Positions 29,956 to 39,868 are shown, counted from the first letter of the stretch. The stretch is 64,000 nucleotides of DNA from Psychrobacter sp. I-STPA6b (GCF_020662265.1 NZ_VEWM01000122.1:1-64000), one strand, 5' to 3'. Translations and numbers: made by a program. Notes: a model not told the origin generated them from the sequence alone.

Positions 29956-30855
29956 ATGAATGAGAAAGTGCTATTAGTTGACTTTGAAAAATATGGCAAA
30001 CTTGCTGTAGATATGTCAGTGAAAATAGCCATTGCCATTATTATATTTCTTATTGGTAAATGGGTAGTTGAAAGACTGGTAAAAATAGCTGATGGAATGA
30101 TGCAGCGTAGTCATCTTGATGACACCATGGCACGCTTTTTAAGTAATATATTATATGGTGTGTTGCTGGTTTTGGTTGGTATGGCTGCACTAAATGAGAT
30201 AGGAGTCAATACTACTTCTGCGGTTGCTATTTTAGGGGGTGCAACGGTTGCCGTTGGTATTTCACTCAAAGATCAACTATCTAACTTTGCTGCTGGTGTG
30301 GTCATTGTTGTTTTTCGTCCGTTTAGTCGTGGTGACTATATTGAAGTCAATGATACCAAAGGTACTGTTGAGATTATCAATATCCTACATACCCGTTTAA
30401 TTACCCCAAATAATCATGAGCTTATCATACCCAATAGTAAGATATCGACTACTGAAGTAATCAACTATACTTCCATACCCAACCGTCGTGTTGATGTAGT
30501 GGTTGGTATTGGCTATAGTGATGACATTAAAACGGCAAAAGAAATCATGCTAAAAATTGCCCAAGAGCATGAGTTGGTATTTAAAGACCCTGAGCCGATT
30601 GTTCGGGTAACTAATTTGGGTGATAGCTCGGTTGATTTAACCATGAATGTTTGGACGACTAATGATGACTGGTGGAAGGCAAACTGTGACTTACTAGAAA
30701 AAATCAAATATGCACTTGATGAACAAGGTATTGAAATCCCATTCCCACAACGTAGTGTGCATGTGGTGGGATTAGAAGATATGGTAAAGCAATTACAGGT
30801 ATCGTCAGCAACTCCTGTGGAGTTGCAAAAGGAACAAGGGGGAGATTACTCATAA
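29956..30855 (+). CDS. mscS: Small-conductance mechanosensitive channel, MscS family
   Basis: Tension-gated channel that releases solutes on hypo-osmotic shock. The 299-residue product (start at 29956 because aaagga lies six bases upstream; a longer frame starts at 29941) has three membrane helices in the first 125 residues, with the pore-lining TM3 AVAILGGATVAVGISLKDQL, then the beta-domain FRPFSRGDYIEV and LITPNNHELIIPNSKI. This is the compact MscS class of E. coli (286 residues). Its 3' end overlaps the convergent ybeY by 10 bases. Confidence 0.95.
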   Translation: MNEKVLLVDFEKYGKLAVDMSVKIAIAIIIFLIGKWVVERLVKIADGMMQRSHLDDTMARFLSNILYGVLLVLVGMAALNEIGVNTTSAVAILGGATVAVGISLKDQLSNFAAGVVIVVFRPFSRGDYIEVNDTKGTVEIINILHTRLITPNNHELIIPNSKISTTEVINYTSIPNRRVDVVVGIGYSDDIKTAKEIMLKIAQEHELVFKDPEPIVRVTNLGDSSVDLTMNVWTTNDDWWKANCDLLEKIKYALDEQGIEIPFPQRSVHVVGLEDMVKQLQVSSATPVELQKEQGGDYS

Positions 30856-31460
30856 GGATTTGGCAATCCAAGTTTTGCCAAAATTTCAATCTCAAAGCCT
30901 TCCATCTCATCTTGCTCGGCTTGTCCTAGTTCATGGTCAAAGCCGAGTAGATGTAAAATCCCATGTACCAATAAATGGGTTAAATGTTGTTTGATGGTTT
31001 TGCCCTGTTCCTCAGCTTGCGTCACTAATACATCATGGCAAATAATCAACTCACCAAGTGGTAGCTCAGGCATCACCTCTATTAAAGAGGTGGGCAGTTC
31101 ACTGGGGTACGATAGAATATTGGTGGCGTAATCTTTGCCCCGAGCATCCAAATTTAGCTGTCTGCCTTCCTCTGTATCTGTGATATAAATATCTAACGCT
31201 TTATCTTTACTTTGCCATGTTTGGCTATCAACATCCTCATAATAAGGCAACATTAACCCTGAATACATCAGCTCAGAGATATATGCCAATGTAGTTTGAG
31301 CAATGGGGGTAAGCAAGTCATCTGTGTAGTATTGTGTTATTAAATCTTGTGTCATTAAATCATCATCAATGCCATCAATGTGGCTGACACTGATGGCAAG
31401 CGCTGGCTGTGGCATTGATTTTGATATGGATTGTTGTGATGGTCGTAAAGGTGTATTCAT
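30846..31460 (-). CDS. ybeY: Endoribonuclease YbeY
   Basis: Metal-dependent RNase acting in 16S rRNA 3' maturation and ribosome quality control. The 204-residue protein carries the zinc motif HGILHLLGFDHELGQAEQDEME (HxxxHxxxxDH) near its C-terminus and ATNILSYPSE before it. It is about 50 residues longer than E. coli YbeY, from an N-terminal extension and an insertion near residues 65-90. It follows phoH by 5 bases, the classical phoH-ybeY operon. Confidence 0.96.
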   Translation of the reverse strand: MNTPLRPSQQSISKSMPQPALAISVSHIDGIDDDLMTQDLITQYYTDDLLTPIAQTTLAYISELMYSGLMLPYYEDVDSQTWQSKDKALDIYITDTEEGRQLNLDARGKDYATNILSYPSELPTSLIEVMPELPLGELIICHDVLVTQAEEQGKTIKQHLTHLLVHGILHLLGFDHELGQAEQDEMEGFEIEILAKLGLPNPYE

Positions 31461-31465
31461 AAAAC

Positions 31466-32554
31466 TTACTTTATATCGCTCTCAGCTTGTTTACGTGCTT
31501 GCTCTTCTAAGCGTGCTTGTTTACGTGCTTCTTTTAATGCTTCTTGCTCTTCATCATAGACATCATAAGCCTCAACAATTTTTTGCACCAGTTGATGACG
31601 TACCACATCTTTTGAATCAAACTTAGTGATATGAATTTCTTCAATTTTCCCCAAGATTTGTAATGCTTGGGCTAAGCCAGATTTATGACCTCGTGGCAAA
31701 TCAACCTGAGTAATATCACCTGTAATCACTGCTCTTGAGCCAAAGCCTAAGCGGGTTAAAAACATCTTCATTTGCTCTGGAGTGGTATTTTGTGCTTCAT
31801 CCAAAATGACAAATGAGTTATTTAATGTACGACCACGCATATAGGCAAGTGGGGCAACTTCGATGATTTGTCGTTCAAGTAATTTGCCCACTTTTTCAAA
31901 CCCAAGCATTTCGTAAAGAGCATCATATAAAGGACGCAAATAAGGGTCAATTTTTTGGGTTAAATCACCGGGTAAAAAGCCTAATTTTTCGCCTGCTTCT
32001 ACCGCAGGACGTACCAGCAAAATCCGCTCGATTTCATTACGCTCAAGCATATCAACGGCACAAGCAACGGCAAGGTAAGTTTTACCTGTGCCCGCAGGAC
32101 CGACCCCAAATGAGACATCAGAAGTTAAAATGCGTTTGACATAATTTTGTTGATTGCCTCCACGAGGCACAATTTTACCCTTGCGAGTGCGTAACGTTGT
32201 AGGCGTATAGTCTTTAGGCTCAGCTTGTTGAGTTTCTGGCTGTGCAGATTCATTTTGTTGCTCAGACTCTTGCACTCGTGACATGCTAGATTGAATAATT
32301 AAATGCAACTCTTCTGGGCTGATATGTTTGGCAGTTTGTGCTTCATCAGCAAGTTTGTTTAAGATGCGCTCACCACGTTCAATGGCTGTCAAATCACCAG
32401 TAAGAGTAAAGTTATGTTGGCGTTGATTAATGTTAATGTCTAAACGGTCTTGAATGTATTTGAGGTGGTTATTGTATTCGCCTAGTAGTGTTTTTAACTG
32501 TGAGGCAGTTAGAAAGTCAAGGGAGACATGACGGCTAATAGTAGTATCAGTCAA
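31466..32554 (-). CDS. phoH: PhoH-like ATPase (YbeZ)
   Basis: Predicted RNA-linked ATPase that works with YbeY. The 362-residue product shows a KH-like N-terminal region, Walker A FGVGPAGTGKTYLAVACAV (about 150-168), GEKLGFLPGDLTQKIDPYLRP, and Walker B NSFVILDEAQNTTPEQMK, then ITGDITQVDLPRGHKSGL. The Lys/Glu/Ala-rich C-terminal tail (last 25 residues) is charged. It is the first gene of the phoH-ybeY operon; miaB and the CorC gene usually found around it are not present. Confidence 0.96.
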   Translation of the reverse strand: MTDTTISRHVSLDFLTASQLKTLLGEYNNHLKYIQDRLDININQRQHNFTLTGDLTAIERGERILNKLADEAQTAKHISPEELHLIIQSSMSRVQESEQQNESAQPETQQAEPKDYTPTTLRTRKGKIVPRGGNQQNYVKRILTSDVSFGVGPAGTGKTYLAVACAVDMLERNEIERILLVRPAVEAGEKLGFLPGDLTQKIDPYLRPLYDALYEMLGFEKVGKLLERQIIEVAPLAYMRGRTLNNSFVILDEAQNTTPEQMKMFLTRLGFGSRAVITGDITQVDLPRGHKSGLAQALQILGKIEEIHITKFDSKDVVRHQLVQKIVEAYDVYDEEQEALKEARKQARLEEQARKQAESDIK

Positions 32555-33263
32555 GTGAGATTCCTTTTATATGATAAATTGAGTTATTTAAATAAAACGT
32601 TGGTTATCCAAGTTGGTTTTAAGCTTTATGTAAGTTCAATGCTAGGGGCTGATTAATACAATATGATTAAATGGTGATGATATTTTGGTGATGTTAGGGT
32701 CTGTTGAACATTCACCACGTTAAGCTAGTATTGATAAGGGATACAACTATTTTTTACTTTTGTGTAAAAATTGGCTGAATTTGTCTTCTGATGTTAATAA
32801 GCAGTGCGTTAATGAACTTGTTAATATCCTGCTGTTATTAACAAAAGCTACCTGCGCTCATTGCCTTGACTAAGTCACTGTTTATTAAAATCAGTATCTC
32901 AATTTTTCCTACAAAGTTGAATATTCAACAGACCCTAAGGTTAAACCAGTTGTGCTACAAAAAATTATCAATCTTCTGTGGCAATATGTATTTCATATCA
33001 TCATTTGTATGATGATTTGTCAACAGAAGTGATAGGGTATTTTTTATTATGGTTGTTTGTATTAAAAATTCAAGCAGGCTTTATCATAACTTCGGTCGTT
33101 TTTTGTAAAAGCAGGTGTGCAGTGGTTGGTGTATGATATGTTTAAGGTTAATCTATCATCTAAGTTTGTGATATGACAAATAGGTGTGCCAATCACTATC
33201 TAATAAACTGTTTAGATGATTTCACCCACTCTAAAGCCATGATAAAAGTTAGGTAATATACTT
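32555..33263. other. Intergenic region between phoH and ubiH
   Basis: 709 bases between divergent genes, holding MITE copy C (32697-32935). The remaining flanks are AT-rich with no supportable ORF, tRNA or hairpin terminator. The promoters of phoH-ybeY and ubiH must be here but could not be pinned down. Confidence 0.6.
32697..32935. mobile_element. MITE-like element, copy C (longest copy)
   Basis: 239 bp with ends gggtctgttgaac and ttcaacagaccc and TA on both flanks. It matches copy A throughout (gataagggatacaac, tttactttt, tgcgttaatgaact, ctgcgctcattgccttgact, tcaatttttccta) and contains about 40 bases more in the middle. No ORF of note. Confidence 0.8.
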
Positions 33264-34610
33264 ATGGAAGCTGTAGAAAAAAATCAAGCTAATTTTCAGA
33301 CAAAGCAAGCAGATACAATAACAGAAAGCATCACCCAACAAAACGTTCTTATCGTTGGTGGTGGGCATGTGGGTTTATCGTTTGCCTTACTACTGGCACA
33401 TCATGGCATTGCCAGTACTTTATTAGAAAAAAATCGCTATCCACAGATTAGCCCAGACGATGATAGTCATCGTGAGCAGTATTTGGACTGTCGTAATACC
33501 GCCCTATCTCGTAGAACGGTGCAAATTTATCAACAAATTGGCTTATGGCAAGACTTACAAAGCCATGCTTGCCGTATTGATAGTGTACAAATTAGTGAAC
33601 AAGGCAGTTTTGGTTCGGCACAATTAAAAAGGGAAGAGGAAGGGGTAGAAAGTTTTGGGCAAGTGATGGAAAATGCGTGGCTTGGTCGCAAATTGCTATT
33701 GGCAGTACAAGCAAGCCCTTTAATTACCCTCATTGATGGAGCAACTGTTACCGCCATTACACAAAATCCTAGCCAAAAAGAGGTGACTTTAACCTATACA
33801 CAAGCTGATAAGCAAACCGATACTCAAAATAATCATAGCGATAGCCAAGCTCAGCAATTAACTGCCAGTATGTTGGTGGCATGTGATGGGCGAGATTCGC
33901 TGTGTCGGCAGTTATTGGGCATTGGTACAGATGATTATGACTATCAGCAGACTGGTATTGTGGGCGTGGTACAAACTGACAAACCGCATGAGCATATTGC
34001 CATCGAACGCTTTAGCCCCGCAGGACCTTTGGCAGTATTACCATTGACTGATAGAGGCGGTGATGGCAACTTACCCACGCAGGCAGGTTATCGGCGGTCG
34101 GTGGTGTGGGTATGCCCTAAAGGTGAGGAACAACGCTATCTGGACGATGATGAATATTTTTTGCAAACCCTACAAAAGGCATTTGGGCAACGGGCGGGGC
34201 GGTTTATGGCGACAGGCAAGCGAGGGGCATATCCACTTACCCGAGTGTTGGCAAAAAGCCAAGTACAAGGTCGTTGTGTGATTATGGGTAACTCGGCTCA
34301 TACCTTGCACCCTGTGGCAGGGCAAGGCTTTAACTTATGTATGCGTGATGCTGATGTATTGGCAAAAATGCTGGCAAGACAAGTCATGCAAGGGGAGGAT
34401 ATTGGTGATAGCCGTATGTTGGCACGTTATGAGCAAGCCCGCAAAAAAGACCAAAAACGGGTCATTCGTTTTTGTGATGCGGTGGTGCATGGCTTTACCA
34501 ATCCCAACCCTGCGGTAAAAATCGCTCGCAACTTGGCATTAATTGCCTTTGATAAACTGCCCAATGTGAAGCCATTGGTTGCCAGTTATGCGATGGGGTT
34601 AAAATCTTAG
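33264..34610 (+). CDS. ubiH: Ubiquinone hydroxylase UbiH (FAD monooxygenase)
   Basis: Hydroxylates 2-octaprenyl-6-methoxyphenol in aerobic ubiquinone synthesis. The 448-residue flavoprotein has the dinucleotide motif VLIVGGGHVGLSFALLLAHHG (here starting about residue 28), the DG motif VACDGRDSLCRQL, the UbiH-like ERFSPAGPLAVLPL and GKRGAYPLTRV, and the GD-type motif VIMGNSAHTLHPVAGQGFNL. Match to UbiH is better than to UbiF/UbiI across the C-terminal half. N-terminal extension of about 25 residues. A second family member lies two genes downstream. Confidence 0.9.
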   Translation: MEAVEKNQANFQTKQADTITESITQQNVLIVGGGHVGLSFALLLAHHGIASTLLEKNRYPQISPDDDSHREQYLDCRNTALSRRTVQIYQQIGLWQDLQSHACRIDSVQISEQGSFGSAQLKREEEGVESFGQVMENAWLGRKLLLAVQASPLITLIDGATVTAITQNPSQKEVTLTYTQADKQTDTQNNHSDSQAQQLTASMLVACDGRDSLCRQLLGIGTDDYDYQQTGIVGVVQTDKPHEHIAIERFSPAGPLAVLPLTDRGGDGNLPTQAGYRRSVVWVCPKGEEQRYLDDDEYFLQTLQKAFGQRAGRFMATGKRGAYPLTRVLAKSQVQGRCVIMGNSAHTLHPVAGQGFNLCMRDADVLAKMLARQVMQGEDIGDSRMLARYEQARKKDQKRVIRFCDAVVHGFTNPNPAVKIARNLALIAFDKLPNVKPLVASYAMGLKS

Positions 34611-34654
34611 GATTGGTTTTGTATTGAGTGAAATTATAAGAAAAAGGAGCAGTT

Positions 34655-35050
34655 ATGATTTATACAGCGATAGTCAAAGATGGTGGCGTTTTTATTCCCA
34701 ATATAGAGTCGTTACTTAAAGACAATATCAACGCTAAAAATATTGAGGAAGGTCAGAAAATTAACCTGCATATTTTGCAAGTAACTGAATGTGAGGAAAA
34801 TGTATCCTCTCAGGATAATATCTCCTCTACTGAACAAAACAGCCCAAACGATAAAACAAAATATAGCCTTGAGCAAGGAGCAGGATTATTTAAACGGTAT
34901 GGGATTGAAGTTGATATTGAAGATATAGAATATCAGCAAGAAAATCGACAGCAAGCAGTAGTAGAAATGGCAGGACTGCTTAAAGACCATGCTAACCCTG
35001 AATTAATGGATTTAGAGGAAACAGCCATTGATATAACTTTTAGCCAATAA
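34655..35050 (+). CDS. Hypothetical antitoxin-like protein between two ubi genes
   Basis: A 131-residue acidic protein with a strong ribosome site (aaaaaggagcagtt before ATG). The N-terminal IYTAIVKDGGVFIPNIE and IEEGQKINLHIL resemble the small beta-rich antitoxins of the DUF104/AbrB type (pattern: short strand, G-V-x-x-P, x-E-G-x-x-x-x-x-I). The C-terminal AVVEMAGLLKDHANPELMDLEE resembles the toxin-binding tail of VapB-like antitoxins. No toxin-like gene (PIN, RelE) is adjacent, so if it is an antitoxin it is solitary. Family assignment is weak. Confidence 0.5.
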   Translation: MIYTAIVKDGGVFIPNIESLLKDNINAKNIEEGQKINLHILQVTECEENVSSQDNISSTEQNSPNDKTKYSLEQGAGLFKRYGIEVDIEDIEYQQENRQQAVVEMAGLLKDHANPELMDLEETAIDITFSQ

Positions 35051-35119
35051 CATACTTTATGGTAAATCTATCCAATCATTTGATAAAAAAGTAAATAACT
35101 ATCTAAAAAGACAAAATCC

Positions 35120-36400
35120 ATGACTGACTTTCAAACAACCAAGCCAACCAAACTCAACTCAACCCTTATCATCGGTGGAGGCATTGTCGGAGCGACATTG
35201 GCTCTTAAATTGCTACAAGCCAACCTCCCTGTGACCTTGATTGACGCTCGCCCTGCCTTAACCCCTGAGGATTGGCAACGCAAGTTTGCTAAACGAGATG
35301 CAAGGGTTTATGCCCTAAGCCTTGCTAGTATTGAGCTATTAAAGCAAGTGGGAGCATGGCAACTTATCAGCCAATCTGCCCGCAAAGCCGACTATTATCA
35401 AATGCAGGTTTGGCAACAAGATGGCATGGGAGAGCTAAAATTTGCTGATGAGCATAGCCCAACATTACTTGGCAGTATGGTTGAGCCGTTGGTGATTGAA
35501 CACGCTTTATATCAACGTTTATACCAATATCAAGACAGCGACTTATTAACTTTAGTTTCAGGGCATAAAGTCACCCAAATGGACTGGTGTGGGCAAAAAA
35601 TAGGTTATCAAATTACTTTAGATAATCAGCAATGTTATCAAGGCAAATTGTTGGTTGGAGCAGACGGGCGAGGTTCGTTTGTGCGTCAGCAGGCAGGTAT
35701 TGACTTGGCACATCTGGACTATCAACAAATCGCTATTTGTTGTGCCATTCAAACCGAGAAACCCCATCGAGCCACTGCCCGACAAGCCATGTTACCCACT
35801 GGCACACTGGCACTGCTACCGCTTGCCGACATTACTGATGAAGATAAAGCCAATCCGCAACATTGGCAATCGGTGGTTTGGACATTGCCAAAAAATCGTG
35901 CCTTAGAATTATTGCAAGATGGGGATAAAGAACGCCTAATTGCTCAAGAATTAGCGTCTGCCAGTGGTTATGAGCTTGGACACATTCAGCAAATTGAATC
36001 CATCGCCAGCTTTCCGCTCACTGCTCAACAAGCTGAGCGGTATATTGCAGATAACTTGGTATTGATTGGTGATTCGGCTCATGGTGTACACCCATTAGCA
36101 GGGCAGGGGCTAAATTTGGGTATGCTTGATGTGCAGGCATTGTTTGATGGTTTGATGGCAGATTATCAGCGTAGTGGCGGTAAGATTTGGGGACATCGGC
36201 AAACACTACAACGTTATGAGCGAGAACGTCGCCCGCATAACAGCATGATGATGCATAGCTTTTCATTGATTAATTGGTTATTTGCAGGAGATTTTGCCCG
36301 TTTGCGTCCTGTACAACAGTTACGAAGTGTGGGCGTGCATCAAGTAAGCCAAAATAAATGGCTGATGAAACAGTTAGCCAAAAAAGCCAGTGGGGTTTAA
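35120..36400 (+). CDS. UbiI/UbiF-type FAD-dependent ubiquinone hydroxylase
   Basis: A 426-residue paralogue of the upstream UbiH, with LIIGGGIVGATLALKLLQANLPVTLID at the N-terminus, the DG motif LLVGADGRGSFVRQQAG, and LVLIGDSAHGVHPLAGQGLNLGMLDVQAL. The LGSMVEPLVIEHALYQRL segment matches the UbiF/UbiI branch. It should hydroxylate another ring position in ubiquinone synthesis, but C5 (UbiI) versus C6 (UbiF) cannot be decided by reading. Same strand as ubiH, probably cotranscribed; convergent with lysO 20 bases away. Confidence 0.87.
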   Translation: MTDFQTTKPTKLNSTLIIGGGIVGATLALKLLQANLPVTLIDARPALTPEDWQRKFAKRDARVYALSLASIELLKQVGAWQLISQSARKADYYQMQVWQQDGMGELKFADEHSPTLLGSMVEPLVIEHALYQRLYQYQDSDLLTLVSGHKVTQMDWCGQKIGYQITLDNQQCYQGKLLVGADGRGSFVRQQAGIDLAHLDYQQIAICCAIQTEKPHRATARQAMLPTGTLALLPLADITDEDKANPQHWQSVVWTLPKNRALELLQDGDKERLIAQELASASGYELGHIQQIESIASFPLTAQQAERYIADNLVLIGDSAHGVHPLAGQGLNLGMLDVQALFDGLMADYQRSGGKIWGHRQTLQRYERERRPHNSMMMHSFSLINWLFAGDFARLRPVQQLRSVGVHQVSQNKWLMKQLAKKASGV

Positions 36401-36419
36401 ATAAGTAAGGCTTAATTTT

Positions 36420-37331
36420 CTACCCCGCCAATGCTGAAAAAACGACCATTAATACTGGCGCAACAATATTAATAATAAAACCAAAGCTAATGGCAAGTGG
36501 CACTACTGCCAACCCACCTGACTGCTGAATGACAGGTAAGGTAAAATCCAAACTGGTTGCCCCGCCTAATCCCACAGAAGCTGAGGGATAATGGCGCATA
36601 AATACTGGGATAAATAACAGGGCAAAAAACTCCCGTATTAAGTCATTAAATAACGCCACACTACCCCAAATTGCTCCAAAGCTATCTGTCATTACAATGG
36701 CTGATAGTGAATACCAACCAAAGCCAGAGGCTAATGCCAAACCTTGAAAAATAGAGACCTCAGTAAAGATGGCTGAAAATATCAGCCCAGAGCAAAGTAC
36801 GGCACCAGTAAAAATAAGGCTGGTTTGTACCCCTCGTTTATTAACCAATACTTGCTTTAGGGTTACACCAGAGCCTTTTAAGGCAATGCCAACCAATAGA
36901 ATTAATAACATCAGTAAGGCTGTCATGGATTTATCGGGGGGCAAATATGCGGTGGGAAGTAGCTTACCCAAACCTAAGCCAATAAGTACGCAACTAACTT
37001 GAATCAGACTGCCTCGAATACTCACTTTTTGCTTAGGTACTTGACTGGTTTTATGAGCGTGCCAAGGCGATAAGCGGTCAAAGAGCATGAGAGCCAGTAA
37101 CCCTGAGCCGATGGTTAAAACAGCAAGGACGGCAACATATAGTCCGATATTTGCCAGTTGTGAGCTAAGCCCTTGCACTTGTGCCAGCTCAATCCCAACG
37201 AGGGTCAATATGATAAATACCAGATACGACAACAGTTTGTCAGAAAGTTGCGTCAGTTTGGGATTGCTGGGTAAGGCAAAGCCAATAAATAATGGGGTTA
37301 GTACCAATATTAGAGTCATTAGGCTTTGCAT
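36420..37331 (-). CDS. lysO: LysO-type lysine exporter
   Basis: Predicted inner-membrane amino acid exporter of the LysO (YbjE, DUF340) family, 303 residues, about eight hydrophobic segments. Diagnostic blocks are the C-terminal LALASGFGWYSLSAIVMTD and LFNDLIREFFALLFIPV, where E. coli LysO has the acidic residues needed for export. No regulator is adjacent. Family call is firm; substrate lysine is inferred from E. coli LysO. Confidence 0.87.
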   Translation of the reverse strand: MQSLMTLILVLTPLFIGFALPSNPKLTQLSDKLLSYLVFIILTLVGIELAQVQGLSSQLANIGLYVAVLAVLTIGSGLLALMLFDRLSPWHAHKTSQVPKQKVSIRGSLIQVSCVLIGLGLGKLLPTAYLPPDKSMTALLMLLILLVGIALKGSGVTLKQVLVNKRGVQTSLIFTGAVLCSGLIFSAIFTEVSIFQGLALASGFGWYSLSAIVMTDSFGAIWGSVALFNDLIREFFALLFIPVFMRHYPSASVGLGGATSLDFTLPVIQQSGGLAVVPLAISFGFIINIVAPVLMVVFSALAG

Positions 37332-37522
37332 GTATTCATATATCCAGTATTAGAGTGTGTAATGGTAAAAATGTTGGTTTAAACTGTCAAAACAGCAGTA
37401 GATTTTATCATAAAATCGGAGTTAACCTATGGTAGCATTGCTTTGGGTAATGAGTGAGATTTTTCAGCCTGATAGCATCAGGTATGATAAAATCGCCATT
37501 TTTTTACGGCGAGGTAGTCTGT

Positions 37523-38164
37523 ATGGATACCGAAATTATCAAAATTATATTGGCATTTGTGGTGCTAATAAACCCTTTTAGTGCATTGACACTATTTCTA
37601 GATTTGACTCGTGGTTACTCCATGCCAAGTCGACGTAAGGTAGCACAGATTTCTTGTCTAGCGATTTTTGTGACCATTGCCTTTTTTACCATTGCCGGTG
37701 AGACATTGCTAAAGGTTTTGGGTATTTCAATTGGCTCATTCCAAGTGGCGGGTGGTATTTTGGTCTTTTTGATTGCCATTAATATGATGAATGGTGAAGG
37801 TAACCCAGTGAAGCCTGACCAAGATAACTTTGATGTTGAGCATGTGCACGAAGTCATTCCCAGTACGGCATCAGCAGTTGTACCATTAGCTATTCCAATG
37901 ATGATAGGACCAGGTGGTATCTCAACTGTGATTATTTACTCATCACAAATATCTGGGTTATGGCGTGTCAGTGCGGTGATTATTGCTGGTTTTTGTATCA
38001 GTATCTTTTGTTATCTTTGTTTGATGGCAGCAGGGCGCATCAGTCGCTTCTTAGGGGATACTGGACTTAATATCATGAGCCGTATTATGGGGATGTTGCT
38101 GGCAGCAGTGTCGATTGAGATTATCGTCAGTGGTCTAAGAACAATATTTCCCAGTTTGCTATAA
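37523..38164 (+). CDS. MarC-family integral membrane protein
   Basis: A 213-residue protein with six hydrophobic segments and the MarC pattern LINPFSALTLFLDLTRGYS at the N-terminus and VPLAIPMMIGPGGISTVIIYS in the second half. The start at 37523 is set by gagg eight bases upstream; an upstream ATG at 37454 would add 23 residues. MarC proteins are of unknown transport function (the original link to multiple antibiotic resistance was withdrawn). Convergent with a LysE-type exporter. Confidence 0.9.
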   Translation: MDTEIIKIILAFVVLINPFSALTLFLDLTRGYSMPSRRKVAQISCLAIFVTIAFFTIAGETLLKVLGISIGSFQVAGGILVFLIAINMMNGEGNPVKPDQDNFDVEHVHEVIPSTASAVVPLAIPMMIGPGGISTVIIYSSQISGLWRVSAVIIAGFCISIFCYLCLMAAGRISRFLGDTGLNIMSRIMGMLLAAVSIEIIVSGLRTIFPSLL

Positions 38165-38202
38165 ACCCAAATATTAAACAAAAACCATCTATTTTTCAGA
38201 GC

Positions 38203-38805
38203 TTAGCCGTACCATAAGTGCCAAGCCAGATAAATCATTAAACATCCTACCAGTGCATCTAAAATATTCCATGCTTTGGGCTTGGCAAATAGTGGTGATA
38301 ATAGCCGTGCGCCATAGCCTAAAGCAAAAAAGAACATCACGGACGCACTGATAGCCCCAATTGTAAATAATATTTTATTATCTGCTCCTGTAGAAACCAT
38401 ACCAACCAATACCAACGTGTCTAAATAGACATGTGGGTTTAGCCATGTAAAGCCGAAGCATAATAATAAGGATTTTTTAAGGCTACTGACGACTTGTCCA
38501 TCTGCCATTAGTGCATGTGATTTTGTGATACTGGCATATAAACTTTGTAAGCCATACACCAATAAAAATATAGCACCACCAGCTTTAGCAAATGTTACCA
38601 GATTGGGATAGCGAGCAGTAATCGCCCCAAAGCCTGCAACCCCTGCTGAGATAAGCAAGGCATCAGATATTGCACAAAACAGACAAATTGCAAAGACATG
38701 CTCACGCTTTAATCCTTGCTTGAGAACAAACGCATTTTGTGAGCCAATAGCAAGTATAAGGGAAAAACTCAGCGCCCATCCAGAGATAAAGTCCGTTGGT
38801 ATCAT
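38203..38805 (-). CDS. LysE/ArgO-family amino acid exporter
   Basis: A 200-residue inner-membrane protein with the family signature LILAIGSQNAFVLKQGLKREHV near the N-terminus, CAISDALLISAGVAGFGA, and LLCFGFTWLNPHVYLDTLVLVG in the middle, features of ArgO and LysE rather than RhtB. It exports basic amino acids in characterised members. The ATG at 38805 is chosen over a TTG four codons upstream. No LysG/ArgP-like regulator is adjacent. Confidence 0.9.
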   Translation of the reverse strand: MIPTDFISGWALSFSLILAIGSQNAFVLKQGLKREHVFAICLFCAISDALLISAGVAGFGAITARYPNLVTFAKAGGAIFLLVYGLQSLYASITKSHALMADGQVVSSLKKSLLLCFGFTWLNPHVYLDTLVLVGMVSTGADNKILFTIGAISASVMFFFALGYGARLLSPLFAKPKAWNILDALVGCLMIYLAWHLWYG

Positions 38806-38989
38806 TCTGTTACTCAATCAAAAAGATAAAGTTGTTAAGATAAGATATGCAAAGCTGTTAAGCAAGTGATACAGTGATACTTTATCCTGATAATATCAGT
38901 CATTATTAGTAAGAAAACTATTGTAAAATGTAGTAATGCCCAAAACTATGGATATTATAAGTATATAAGTATGTACTAAAAGGGGATAT

Positions 38990-39790
38990 ATGGTCGTTAG
39001 TCTTAATAGAATCTTAAAGTCTTTTGGGCAGTCAGTGAGTGATGAGCAGACTGCTACTGGTAGTCATATGACACAAAGACCAGAGCTTGATTTACCACCC
39101 ATCCACTATCCGAGTACAGACTCCACTTCTACAGATACAGATATACATAACAAATCTTATCAACATACATTAGACGATGAACGAGCAAATACAGAGCGAG
39201 AAAATCAGACACTCAGAGCGCAACGAGTAAGTGATGCTGTCGCACAGGTTAATAATACCCAGTCGCCAACCCCTTTGACTGACCGCTATTTGTTATTACA
39301 AAAAAACCGTCGTTATCCACATCGTCCACCTTTTGATCCAGATACACTATGGACACTAAAACATGGAAAATGCCCAATTATGACAGAGTTAATCGATGTG
39401 GTAGATGAATCTACATTAAATGCGATGCCAATTGAAGCTGTTGCAATTCTTGATCGTATCAATCAAAAGTTACGTCGTTATCGTGAGTGGTCGCATGAGC
39501 TGAATGAAGCACAGGAAGACTGGGTTTGTGAAAAGCAATTTGTAATTGATAAATTAATCCGTGAAAGTATTCCAGAAGCACTACATCATTATGAGCAGTT
39601 GCTTCGGTTTAGCCCCTATCGTACTAAGAATAATAAGGTGCAGGGCAATATGACTGCGGGTGATATGTTAACTGATTTATTTTTAGAAATTGACTATGAG
39701 TTAGATGAGCTATTAGATGAATTGCATCAAACAGTTGTTAATCGTTTAGCATCGACTCATCGTTATGTTAAAAGTCGTACACAAAGCTAA
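38990..39790 (+). CDS. Uncharacterised protein, tandem paralogue 1 of 3 (soluble)
   Basis: A 266-residue protein with no membrane helix, a disordered polar N-terminal 100 residues, and two blocks shared with the next two genes: block 1, MPIEAVAILDRINQK (146-160), and block 2, IPEALHHYEQLLR (194-206) followed by TAGDMLTDLFLEIDYELDELL (222-242) and ending STHRYVKSR (255-263). The ribosome site aaaagggg is strong. The C-terminal pattern (P-E-x-x-x-x-Y, then helix with DxLL, then RYxxxR) slightly recalls helical proteins of the XpaC type, which I could not confirm. Function unknown. Confidence 0.75.
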   Translation: MVVSLNRILKSFGQSVSDEQTATGSHMTQRPELDLPPIHYPSTDSTSTDTDIHNKSYQHTLDDERANTERENQTLRAQRVSDAVAQVNNTQSPTPLTDRYLLLQKNRRYPHRPPFDPDTLWTLKHGKCPIMTELIDVVDESTLNAMPIEAVAILDRINQKLRRYREWSHELNEAQEDWVCEKQFVIDKLIRESIPEALHHYEQLLRFSPYRTKNNKVQGNMTAGDMLTDLFLEIDYELDELLDELHQTVVNRLASTHRYVKSRTQS

Positions 39791-39868
39791 TAGCTGGTAG
39801 CAGTGAGTGCCTTTATTCAACGTGAACAATAGACAGTAGTAATCAACGGTAACTTGTAAGGAAAAAAT

